Source of the DNA: an uncultured Verrucomicrobia subdivision 3 bacterium
Lineage (GTDB): Bacteria > Verrucomicrobiota > Verrucomicrobiia > Limisphaerales > DASXHY01
NCBI GenBank assembly: GCA_937890005.1
Contig: CALBZA010000006.1
Location: 37,496 to 101,495 of the forward strand
Length of the DNA stretch: 64,000 nucleotides
Direction: 5' to 3'
Part shown: piece by piece, positions 51,813 through 59,120 of the stretch
Layout of the letters: each line of letters begins with the position of its first letter
How positions within the stretch are numbered: position 1 is the first letter of the stretch
The notes under the pieces: model-generated
Database searches by the model: none
The model's input: only the letters and a program-made list of their open reading frames with translations
Told to the model about the DNA's origin: nothing
Made by a program: the position numbers and the translations under genes

Positions 51813-51903
51813 GGTGGACGATTCCTGCAGATAAATGCATGGAGTTGCCGAGCTTCGCCTGTCAGCGCTCCCCGTTTCCTTCCGTCAAACGGGCACCATG
51901 CTT

Positions 51904-52560
51904 TTACGGTTTTCCGGCGTGACGAATATCGAGAGCTTCGCAGAGGTAAACCACTTCTTCCGCCACGTTCTTGGCGTGATCGGCAATGCGTTCCAGACTT
52001 TTGCAAACCACGAGCAAATGCAAACAGCGTTTGATTGCGTCCGGGTTTTCTCTCATGTGATCGGCGAGTTGCGCGCTGATCTGTTTGTTCAGTGCGTTCA
52101 CTTCCTTGTCCTTCGGAATCACAGCGCGCGCAGCGGACGGGTGGCGATGAACAAAGGAGTCCAGCGCCTCCCTCAACATCCCCAATGCGAGCGCGGCCAT
52201 GCGTTGAAGATCGATCTGAAGTTTCACCGGCGGTTCCTGGCTGAGGTCGCGTGCGCGTCTGGCAATTTTCGCCGCCTCGTCCCCCACCCTTTCCAAATTC
52301 TGCGATATCTTCATCGCCGCCATCACGAGCCGCAAATCGCCCGCGAGCGGCGCCTTGGCAAGAAGATGAATCACCATGTCGTCAATCTCCACTTCGAAGC
52401 GGTCCAGCACGTCGTCGTCTTCCTTCACGCGCAGCGCTAGATCGTAATCTCGTTCAACCAGCGCCCGCACAGCATCGTTCACCGCCGTTTCCGCATGACT
52501 GGCCATGGTGAGAAGCCGCTGTTTCAACCCGTCGAGTTCCATATCGATGTGATGTTCCAT
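51904..52560 (-). CDS. phoU: Phosphate transport system regulator PhoU
   Basis: 218 aa helical-bundle protein that connects the Pst transporter to PhoR/PhoB signalling. Start at ATG 52560 (MEHHIDMELDGLKQRLLTMA); the longer frame to 52863 is antisense-like sequence inside pstB. Two PhoU three-helix repeats: FEVEIDDMVIHLLAKAPLAG then DLRLVMAAMKISQNLERVGD, and IKRCLHLLVVCKSLERIADH then AKNVAEEVVYL. The E-R-x-x-D motifs bind metal clusters in the family. Last gene of the porin-pstSCAB-phoU operon, 14 bp after pstB. Confidence 0.95.
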   Translation of the reverse strand: MEHHIDMELDGLKQRLLTMASHAETAVNDAVRALVERDYDLALRVKEDDDVLDRFEVEIDDMVIHLLAKAPLAGDLRLVMAAMKISQNLERVGDEAAKIARRARDLSQEPPVKLQIDLQRMAALALGMLREALDSFVHRHPSAARAVIPKDKEVNALNKQISAQLADHMRENPDAIKRCLHLLVVCKSLERIADHAKNVAEEVVYLCEALDIRHAGKP

Positions 52561-52574
52561 GGTTTGAAAAATGA

Positions 52575-53405
52575 TCAGCCGAACCGGCCGGTGACGTAAT
52601 CCTCCGTTCGTTTCTGCCTGGGATTGGTGAAAATACTGGCCGTGCGATCGAACTCGATCAGCTCGCCCATGTAGAAGAACGCTGTGTAATCCGACACACG
52701 CGCCGCCTGCTGCATGTTGTGCGTGACGATCACGATCGTGAAATCTTTCTTCAGTTCGAGAATCAGCTCTTCTATGCGCGCCGTGGCAATCGGATCCAGC
52801 GCCGACGCGGGTTCGTCCATCAGAATGATCTCCGGTTGAATCGCAATCGCGCGCGCGATGCACAATCGCTGCTGCTGTCCGCCGGAAAGCCCGAGCCCGC
52901 TCGTATGCAGACGATCCTTCACCTCCTCCCAGAGCGCGGCCTGACGCAGGCTTTTTTCAACGATCGAATCGAGTTCGGATTTCCTCTTCACACCCTGCAG
53001 CCTCAGGCCGTAGGCGACGTTGTCGTAAATCGATTTTGGAAATGGATTCGATTTCTGAAACACCATGCCGACCCGTTTGCGAAGCTCAATGACATCGACA
53101 TCGCTTCCGTAAATGTCGCAACCGCCAATCTTCACCTCGCCTTCAATGCGCACGCCATCGATCAGGTCGTTCATGCGATTGAGACAACGCAGCAACGTTG
53201 ATTTCCCGCAACCGGAAGGGCCGATGAATGCGGTGACCAGTTTTTCCTTCATCGTGAGGCCAATGTTCTTCAACGCCCTGGATGCACCGTAATGGAGCGA
53301 TAAATTTTCAATCTCAATCAGCGGCCCGGCGGATCCAGCCGCGGCGGCTGCCGCGCTTCCAACAGCAATTTTCTGAATCAAAGGTTCCGGCATAACAGGG
53401 ATCAT
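52575..53405 (-). CDS. pstB: Phosphate ABC transporter ATP-binding protein
   Basis: 276 aa. Walker A GPSGCGKST (residues 62-70), Q-loop FQKSNPFPKSIYDNV, signature LSGGQQQRLCIARA, Walker B IILMDEPASALDP and switch His in IVIVTHNMQQAARVSDY. The PstB-specific N-P-F-P and Y-D-N-V stretch distinguishes it from other ABC proteins. The first ~28 residues are an Ala-rich lead not found in all PstB, and an internal start near PLIEIENL is conceivable. 4 bp after pstA. Confidence 0.97.
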   Translation of the reverse strand: MIPVMPEPLIQKIAVGSAAAAAAGSAGPLIEIENLSLHYGASRALKNIGLTMKEKLVTAFIGPSGCGKSTLLRCLNRMNDLIDGVRIEGEVKIGGCDIYGSDVDVIELRKRVGMVFQKSNPFPKSIYDNVAYGLRLQGVKRKSELDSIVEKSLRQAALWEEVKDRLHTSGLGLSGGQQQRLCIARAIAIQPEIILMDEPASALDPIATARIEELILELKKDFTIVIVTHNMQQAARVSDYTAFFYMGELIEFDRTASIFTNPRQKRTEDYVTGRFG

Positions 53406-53409
53406 AAAT

Positions 53410-54366
53410 TCATCCGAGGGCGCGCAATTTTTTCCGCATGCGGGCGCGAATCAGAATCGCCACGAGGTTCAAAGCGAAGGTCAGCATCAGCAGCACCATC
53501 ACCGTCGCATACAGAATCGGGCGGGTTTGTTCGATGTTCGGCGACTGGGTGGAAAGCACGAAAACGTGATAGCCCAGGTCCATGAATTGATCCGTCAGTC
53601 TGTGCGGCAAACTCGCCATGTAATAGGCGACGCCGGTGAACAGGATGGGCGCCACTTCTCCGGCCGCCCGGCTGATCGCGAGGATGCCGCCCGTCATGAT
53701 ACCGGGCAGCGCCTGCGGCAACACGATGCGAACGATCGTCTCGAGCTTCGTCGCACCCAGCGCGAGGCTGGCTTCACGCAGACCGGGCGGAATGGCTTTC
53801 AACGATTCCTCCGTTGCAACGATTACGACCGGAAGTGTCATCACCGCGAGCGTGAGCGAAGCCCAGAGGAGCGCGGGCTGGCCCCAGACCGGGCCCGGAT
53901 TGTTCAATAGAGAATCGATGTTCCTCCCGATGAAGTTGATGAAGAACCCGAGTCCGAACAAACCGAACACAATCGAAGGAACCGCGGCGAGATTGTTGAC
54001 TGCCGCCCGAATGATCCGTGTCAGCGGCGCTTTCTGCGAAGCATATTCGGTCAGATAAACCGCTGTGATCACACCGATCGGGATGACAAAAATCGTCATT
54101 AGAAAAACCCGGATGGTGGTGCCAATGATCATGGGCAGCACACCGGTTGTTTCCGGATTGAAGAAATCCTTTTTCGGGATCGTGGAAACGAAGTGCCACG
54201 AAAGACCGCTCCAGCCATTCGCGGCGATGTTTATCAGGATGACAGCCAGGATCGAGAGGATCAGCAGCGTCGCCAATCCTGTGAGCCCGCTGAAGAAGAA
54301 CGACGCGAAATCAAATCGCTCCGCCTGAAATCCCTTTCGCGCTGCCGGCGATGCGGTTCCGTTCAC
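53410..54366 (-). CDS. pstA: Phosphate ABC transporter permease PstA
   Basis: 318 aa, six membrane helices. Permease EAA loop: LREASLALGATKLETIVRIV followed by LPQALPGIMTGGILAISRAA. Also MIIGTTIRVFLMTIFVIPIG and the PstA-typical C-terminal charged end RARMRKKLRALG. Starts at GTG 54366, overlapping the pstC stop in GTGA. Confidence 0.95.
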   Translation of the reverse strand: MNGTASPAARKGFQAERFDFASFFFSGLTGLATLLILSILAVILINIAANGWSGLSWHFVSTIPKKDFFNPETTGVLPMIIGTTIRVFLMTIFVIPIGVITAVYLTEYASQKAPLTRIIRAAVNNLAAVPSIVFGLFGLGFFINFIGRNIDSLLNNPGPVWGQPALLWASLTLAVMTLPVVIVATEESLKAIPPGLREASLALGATKLETIVRIVLPQALPGIMTGGILAISRAAGEVAPILFTGVAYYMASLPHRLTDQFMDLGYHVFVLSTQSPNIEQTRPILYATVMVLLMLTFALNLVAILIRARMRKKLRALG

Positions 54367-55553
54367 GCCTTCCCTCCTTCCAGACGGCTCTTCAGCCGGT
54401 TCATCACGATGCCACCGATCATGTTCGAAACGAACGTGACGACGAACAGCAGCGTGCCGAGCATGAACAGGATTCGATAATGATGACCACCCTGCACCGC
54501 TTCAGCCATTTCGGCGGCGATGGTTGTCGTGATGCTTCGGGCGGAATCGAAAATGTCCCACGAGACAACGCTCGCGGAACAGATCATCAGAACAATCATC
54601 GTCTCACCGATCGCGCGACCGAATCCGAGCACGACCGATGCGAACACGCCCGGCAGTGCCGCGGGCAGAACGATCTGCCACGCCGTCTGCCAGCGCGATG
54701 CCCCTAGCGCGAGTGCGGCCTGCGTGTAGCTTCGCGGCACGCTGGTCAGTGCATCTTCCGCAATTGAGAACACAATGGGGATGACGGCAAATCCGAGAGC
54801 GATCCCCGCAACGAAGGCGTTCAACCGCGTTTCGTATCCAAATATCCCCTGCAGCACCGACGCCATGACCAGCAGGCCAAAGAAACCGATTACCACCGAC
54901 GGAATCGCAGACAGCAGCTCAATCATCGGCTTCACCACTTCCCGGACACGCGGACGCGCCAGCTGCGAAACATAAATCGCCGCACCAACAGCGAGCGGCA
55001 CTGAAAACAGCAGTCCGATCAAGGTTGTTTTCAAACTGCCGATGATGAGCGGGAGGATGTTGTATTTGTGAATCTGCCCTACGGGTTGCCAGATGTATTC
55101 CGGACTGTCGTAACCGGTCCATCGATGCGGCAGAAGCATGTAGCGCCATTTCGTTGTGTTGACCCTGGCATCCTTGTCGTCGCGGATGTATTCCGGCAAT
55201 TCGTTCATTGCCTCCGCTTTCACTTCCATCATGAGCCGCAACGTGTCGCGGTCCATCGCAGCGAACTGTTCCGGAGTCAACTCGAGGTAATCGCGCAGTT
55301 CCCGTGAGCTCAGAGAATCCATTTTTTCCACCGGAATCGTTTCCTTGATCAGGGCACTGTTCATTCTGCCGGTGAAGATCGGCGCCGCTTCGCGCACGAC
55401 GAAGACGAAGATCAACAGCACCATCAGGATCGCGGAAAGCGAAACCATAAGGATGAACCTTTCCGCGACCCATTCCAGCGGACGCGCTCTGTGCCCGCGC
55501 TGCATTCCCATCCATCCAAGGGGACGTTTGGGGTTGGGATATCGATGAGGCAT
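54363..55553 (-). CDS. pstC: Phosphate ABC transporter permease PstC
   Basis: About 396 aa from ATG 55553 (MPHRYPNPKRPLGWMGMQRG). An ATG at 55589 is in frame, but the extra 12 codons consist of short repeat-like sequence and look non-conserved. After the first membrane helix (about 35-60) there is an unusually long soluble insert of about 100 residues (IKETIPVEKMDSLSSRELRD ... YDSPEYIWQPVG) before the permease core. The EAA loop is AALALGASRWQTAWQIVLPA. Forms the channel with PstA. Upstream of it lie pstS and, further, the porin gene. Confidence 0.93.
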   Translation of the reverse strand: MPHRYPNPKRPLGWMGMQRGHRARPLEWVAERFILMVSLSAILMVLLIFVFVVREAAPIFTGRMNSALIKETIPVEKMDSLSSRELRDYLELTPEQFAAMDRDTLRLMMEVKAEAMNELPEYIRDDKDARVNTTKWRYMLLPHRWTGYDSPEYIWQPVGQIHKYNILPLIIGSLKTTLIGLLFSVPLAVGAAIYVSQLARPRVREVVKPMIELLSAIPSVVIGFFGLLVMASVLQGIFGYETRLNAFVAGIALGFAVIPIVFSIAEDALTSVPRSYTQAALALGASRWQTAWQIVLPAALPGVFASVVLGFGRAIGETMIVLMICSASVVSWDIFDSARSITTTIAAEMAEAVQGGHHYRILFMLGTLLFVVTFVSNMIGGIVMNRLKSRLEGGKA

Positions 55554-55610
55554 GGGATTTTGAACCGTCAACTCTTGGCTATCTGCCATCGGCTATTGGC
55601 TATTCCTCCA

Positions 55611-55637
55611 GCGTGATGCGTGATGCGTGATGCGTGA
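55611..55637. repeat. 7-bp tandem repeat between pstS and pstC
   Basis: GCGTGAT repeated three times plus a partial fourth copy, next to a second run of short imperfect repeats (TAGCCAATAGCCGATGGCA on the minus strand). It occupies the 129-bp pstS-pstC gap, where it could separate transporter subunit expression by an RNA structure or simply be a slippage product. Confidence 0.6.
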
Positions 55638-55682
55638 ACAACCCGCAGCCTTCCCCGAGCCATTTTCACATTCCCTTCCAAA

Positions 55683-56534
55683 TCATTTCTCCCGCAAGTT
55701 GGCAGGAATCGGAAAGTATCCGACATCCTTCACGACCCTCTGACCTTCATCGCTGCGAATCCACTTCAGGTATTCTCCAATCTCCCCCTTATCGAGTGCC
55801 GGGTTGAGATAGATGTAGAGGTAACGCCAGATCGGATATTTCTGTGAAACAACATTTTCCTCCGTCGGATCAATCGCGGGTGAGCTGTCGTCGGCCTTGA
55901 TCGGCAGATGCTTCGCTCCGGCGCCATACGCCGCGCCGCCGTAGCCGATGCCTTTTCGATCCTTCGCCACAGCCTGAAGCACCGCCGCCGTTCCGGGCAT
56001 CGTTTGTGCACTCGCAACAAAATCCCTGCCCTTGAGCACGTGTTCCTTGAAGAACTCGTATGTGCCGGAACTGTTTTCGCGGCTGTAAACCGTGATTGGC
56101 AAATCAGCTCCACCCACGTCCTTCCAGTTGCGAATCTTTCCCGTGAAGATCTGCTGCAGCTGTTCAACAGTCAGTTCCCGGACCGGATTCTCTTCGTTCA
56201 CGTAAATCGACAGGCCGTCCACGGCCACCTTGTATTCGCGCGGCCGGGCCTGAAACGCGGCGAGACATTTCTGAATCTCCGCGGCCTTGATCGGTCGCGA
56301 CGAATTGCACAGATCGGTCGATCGATTCTGTAATGCGGCAATGCCGGTTCCACTGCCGCCGCCCGTGACCTGAATCTTCGTTTCCGGGTGTTTCCCCATG
56401 TAAACCTCAGCCCATTTCTGGGCGAGAATCACCAGCGTGTCCGAGCCTTTGACCGTGATGGTTCCAGCGTGAGCTGAAACCGCGCTGACCACGATGACCG
56501 ATGCAATTGCGAGTTTTTCAATGAGTGTTTTCAT
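55683..56534 (-). CDS. pstS: Phosphate-binding protein PstS
   Basis: 283 aa periplasmic phosphate receptor. Signal peptide MKTLIEKLAIASVIVVSAVS, cleavage after AHA. Binding-site motifs GSDTLVILAQKWAE, GGGSGTGIAAL, DLCNSSRPIKAAE and YSRENSSGTYEFFKEHVL are standard for the PstS family. C-terminus IRSDEGQRVVKDVGYFPIP. No lipobox, so soluble in the periplasm. 33 bp after the porin gene with an AAGGAG-type site in between, so the order porin-pstS-pstC-pstA-pstB-phoU is one operon. Confidence 0.96.
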   Translation of the reverse strand: MKTLIEKLAIASVIVVSAVSAHAGTITVKGSDTLVILAQKWAEVYMGKHPETKIQVTGGGSGTGIAALQNRSTDLCNSSRPIKAAEIQKCLAAFQARPREYKVAVDGLSIYVNEENPVRELTVEQLQQIFTGKIRNWKDVGGADLPITVYSRENSSGTYEFFKEHVLKGRDFVASAQTMPGTAAVLQAVAKDRKGIGYGGAAYGAGAKHLPIKADDSSPAIDPTEENVVSQKYPIWRYLYIYLNPALDKGEIGEYLKWIRSDEGQRVVKDVGYFPIPANLREK

Positions 56535-56567
56535 GTTCGAAGAAGGAGTGTTGGTTGGTGGTTTGGT

Positions 56568-57971
56568 TCAGAATTTCAGAGTGGCATCGATCTGAAGCCG
56601 CGCCGTTCCGCTCCCGGAACCGGACGGGCTTTCCTGAATGGCTTCCGTGAGAAATGCAGTCGCACCCAAAGTGAGCGAATCATAAGGAGAATAGGAAAGT
56701 TTGATGATGTGGCCTTTGATGTTCGTTCCGGCAATGTAACCGCTGCCGCCACCGGTGCGCGCGGAACTGGATTGATGGAACGCGCCGAAATCGGAATCGA
56801 CAAACTCTTCAAACCACGCGTCGCCCTCGAGATATTTGTATCGGTAGCTGAGGTCCCACAAACCCTTCTTGCCCGACTTGCCGAACGTCACGCCAACGGA
56901 ATACCCGACGTTCTGATGCCGCGCCGCTGGGTTATACATGTAATCGCCGGCAAACCGGATCGGGAACGCACCGTTGTAGAGCGGGAACTTGTCCAGAGTC
57001 CACGTCAACGCCGCATCAGCCACGATGGGATTGTAATGATTCTGAAGATTTCCAAATGTCGAGCCCACCACGCCGCTTCGGCTGTTCCCACCGTTTTGAT
57101 TTGGAATGGTCCATGTCGTCGTGGTGTTCGTACCCGTCGGAGTGAGTGTTTGGGAGCGGCTGGCATTGAGCGCCTCCTGATTGTCGATCAACAGCCCTGC
57201 GATGCCGAAGCTGGTTGAGATCTTTTTGCTCCAGGCAGAATCGAAACGCGCCTGAGCGCCGACGAAATACGGATCGTTGTTGCTGCCGCCGATTTCATCC
57301 ATGACAAATGCGCCGGCGTTGAACTTCAGCGAATGCCTGTCGCTGAGTGTGTAAGCAAGCTGGGCCGCCACACCTTCCGGCGTGTAATCGCCATCGAACA
57401 CCATGTCCGAGAACACGAAGGGATTTTCCATCTTCCCGACCGTGAACGTTGCGAGAAAGTCCGGTGAATTCACCGCCCTCCAGCGCCCATACGCGAGATC
57501 GACGAAAATGAATTTTTTCGACGCGTTGTCCGAGAAGGTGGTGTTGCCGGAAATGGGATCGCCACCAAAGGAACCGCCACTGCTGGATTCCGACGAACTC
57601 AGGCGCAAACCGAGTTCCAGGTTGTCCTTGAACACTGCGGTCGCGCCGAAGCGAAGACGATATCTGAAGCGCTGGCGATCGACGGGGTTTTCGTTCTCGA
57701 AGAAAAAGCCTTCGTACCGCCCGCGAAAGTCACCGTTGAACTTCAGGGCCGATGCCCATTCCGGCAAACCGGTTCTGGCCGAGAACGCAGACGAAAATCC
57801 CTTGTCCGATTCCTCCTTGAGCTGATTGGCCTCCGAGACGGAGAGGATTCCCTTGTCCACGAGTTTGTCGAGCAATGCATCGACCGATTGTGCGCGTGCC
57901 TGAGGCGCGCTGGCGCATACGGTTGCCGCACCAGCCACCACCATGATCGTTTTGAGTCGTTTGTTGTTCAT
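56568..57971 (-). CDS. Outer-membrane porin, probably phosphate-related
   Basis: 467 aa from ATG 57971: signal peptide MNNKRLKTIMVVAGAATVCA (cleavage after ARA), then a helical N-terminal segment SVDALLDKLVDKGILSVSEA followed by 14-18 amphipathic beta strands (RGRYEGFFFENENPVDRQRF, LELGLRLSSSESSSGGSFGG, KLSYSPYDSLTLGATAFLTE). It ends in an aromatic/hydrophobic residue, ATLKF, as outer-membrane barrels do. This is the 'putative porin' family found with PstS in Verrucomicrobiota and Bacteroidetes and is comparable in role to OprO/OprP. Its place as first gene of the pst operon behind a Pho-box-like array supports a phosphate-uptake role. Confidence 0.88.
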   Translation of the reverse strand: MNNKRLKTIMVVAGAATVCASAPQARAQSVDALLDKLVDKGILSVSEANQLKEESDKGFSSAFSARTGLPEWASALKFNGDFRGRYEGFFFENENPVDRQRFRYRLRFGATAVFKDNLELGLRLSSSESSSGGSFGGDPISGNTTFSDNASKKFIFVDLAYGRWRAVNSPDFLATFTVGKMENPFVFSDMVFDGDYTPEGVAAQLAYTLSDRHSLKFNAGAFVMDEIGGSNNDPYFVGAQARFDSAWSKKISTSFGIAGLLIDNQEALNASRSQTLTPTGTNTTTTWTIPNQNGGNSRSGVVGSTFGNLQNHYNPIVADAALTWTLDKFPLYNGAFPIRFAGDYMYNPAARHQNVGYSVGVTFGKSGKKGLWDLSYRYKYLEGDAWFEEFVDSDFGAFHQSSSARTGGGSGYIAGTNIKGHIIKLSYSPYDSLTLGATAFLTEAIQESPSGSGSGTARLQIDATLKF

Positions 57972-58007
57972 TTGGAATTCAGTTCGATTGCAGAGTGGCA
58001 GCCCCTT

Positions 58008-58047
58008 GTTACGGCATCGCGGCGCGATTGTTACGATTGGGTTACAG
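58008..58047 (-). promoter_or_regulatory. Pho-box-like direct repeats upstream of the porin-pst operon
   Basis: On the minus strand CTGTAAC-CCAA-TCGTAAC is a pair of 7-bp direct repeats with a 4-bp spacer, the 11-bp period of PhoB boxes (CTGTCAT-N4-CTGTCAT). A third half site, CCGTAAC, lies exactly 22 bp further on. It is located 37-76 bp before the porin ATG. Confidence 0.6.
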
Positions 58048-58454
58048 CGGAGCGGAAGAGAGAAGGAAGCGGAGAAAAGAATTTGCGGGGAATGATTCAG
58101 AAGTGGACCGTCGTCAGGGCCGCCCGCAAGAAACTCTTTCGAATACGCAAATAAAAACCCAACGCCCAAATCTATTGCCCCAGGCCGAAGGCAAAACCCA
58201 AAGCCTGGTGCGTAACGTCTTTTAAATTAATCCTCGATGACGTGCCTTCATGACATGAGAGTCACCACAGCCAGAATGACTGGTGCTATCAAATGGAATC
58301 CAAACCGGAGATATAACTTGAATTTCGGGCACGCGGTGAAGTCGGTGTTGCACGAACAAAATCAGCGACCGTCGCTGAGAACCCCGCCGAAAACTGATGG
58401 CTCGCAACTAAAACGCGGAGCGCCGATTCGCGCCGGCCCTTGTTCGGCTGAACT
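58048..58454. other. Intergenic region upstream of the phosphate operon
   Basis: About 400 bp with no gene I can support. It should contain the upstream part of the pst promoter. Short frames on either strand have no features. Confidence 0.35.
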
Positions 58455-58721
58455 TCAGGAGTCTCCGAACCCATCCGAACCCGAATCCCTGGACGAGATG
58501 CCGCGAGCAAACAAGCCGGCTCCAATCCCGAGACACACCAGCGCCGCAAAACAAAACCCGATGACATGCGCAACCCCCAACAGAACATTTCCCGATGAAA
58601 ACATCCCGCCAACGGATTGAACTCCCGCCCCCGATCGCAAGTAATTCAACAATACCAACCCGAAGCCCAATGCAAATGCGAGCCACAGCACACCCGCTAT
58701 GACGAACAGCGCTCTTTTCAT
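58455..58721 (-). CDS. Small two-helix membrane protein, hypothetical
   Basis: 88 aa: MKRALFVIAGVLWLAFALGF is a first membrane helix, LLGVAHVIGFCFAALVCLGI the second, with a Ser/Asp-rich soluble tail (SSRDSGSDGFGDS). ATG start at 58721. Basic N-terminus and clean hydrophobic segments argue for a real gene, but it has no recognisable family, no strong ribosome binding site and stands alone. Confidence 0.45.
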   Translation of the reverse strand: MKRALFVIAGVLWLAFALGFGLVLLNYLRSGAGVQSVGGMFSSGNVLLGVAHVIGFCFAALVCLGIGAGLFARGISSRDSGSDGFGDS

Positions 58722-58851
58722 GATCGATCCGAGGTGCCCCGCGACACGTCTCAGCGTGTTGATGCGTTCGTGGACGCGCGAACCGTCACGCCGGACATCG
58801 GGACATTGGTGCCGTCAATTGTGACCTCTCCGAGATGAGATGCTTCACTTC

Positions 58852-58970
58852 GCGCCCTTCGCGTCCTTCGCGTGCGGCTTTGCGACGGCGGGGAAATTTC
58901 GGTTCGGGAAAATCTCCCATGGATCTGTATGCATCTGCGTTCATCTGGCCTCAGTGCTTTTCCATCCGCG
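58852..58970. repeat. Intergenic degenerate repeat cluster
   Basis: Three near-copies of TTCGCGNCC (58851-58878) are followed by ATCTG-spaced words (GGATCTGTATGCATCTGCG, then TTCATCTGG) and CCGCGGATG. The rhythm is that of a dispersed intergenic repeat rather than a gene. The rest of 58722-59120 shows nothing codable apart from the topoisomerase leader. Confidence 0.4.
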
Positions 58971-59120
58971 GATGAAAGGCCTTTCGCGCAAAGAATTCTT
59001 TTCTTTTTCTGCTGCTGCTTGCAGTTTCTAGCCCTCGCGAGATGAACTGAAACGGGCATCCACCGTTGCCTCGCAGAAGATTTAACCACCGGAACGCGAT
59101 TGCTGCGTTCCCGACGAGAC

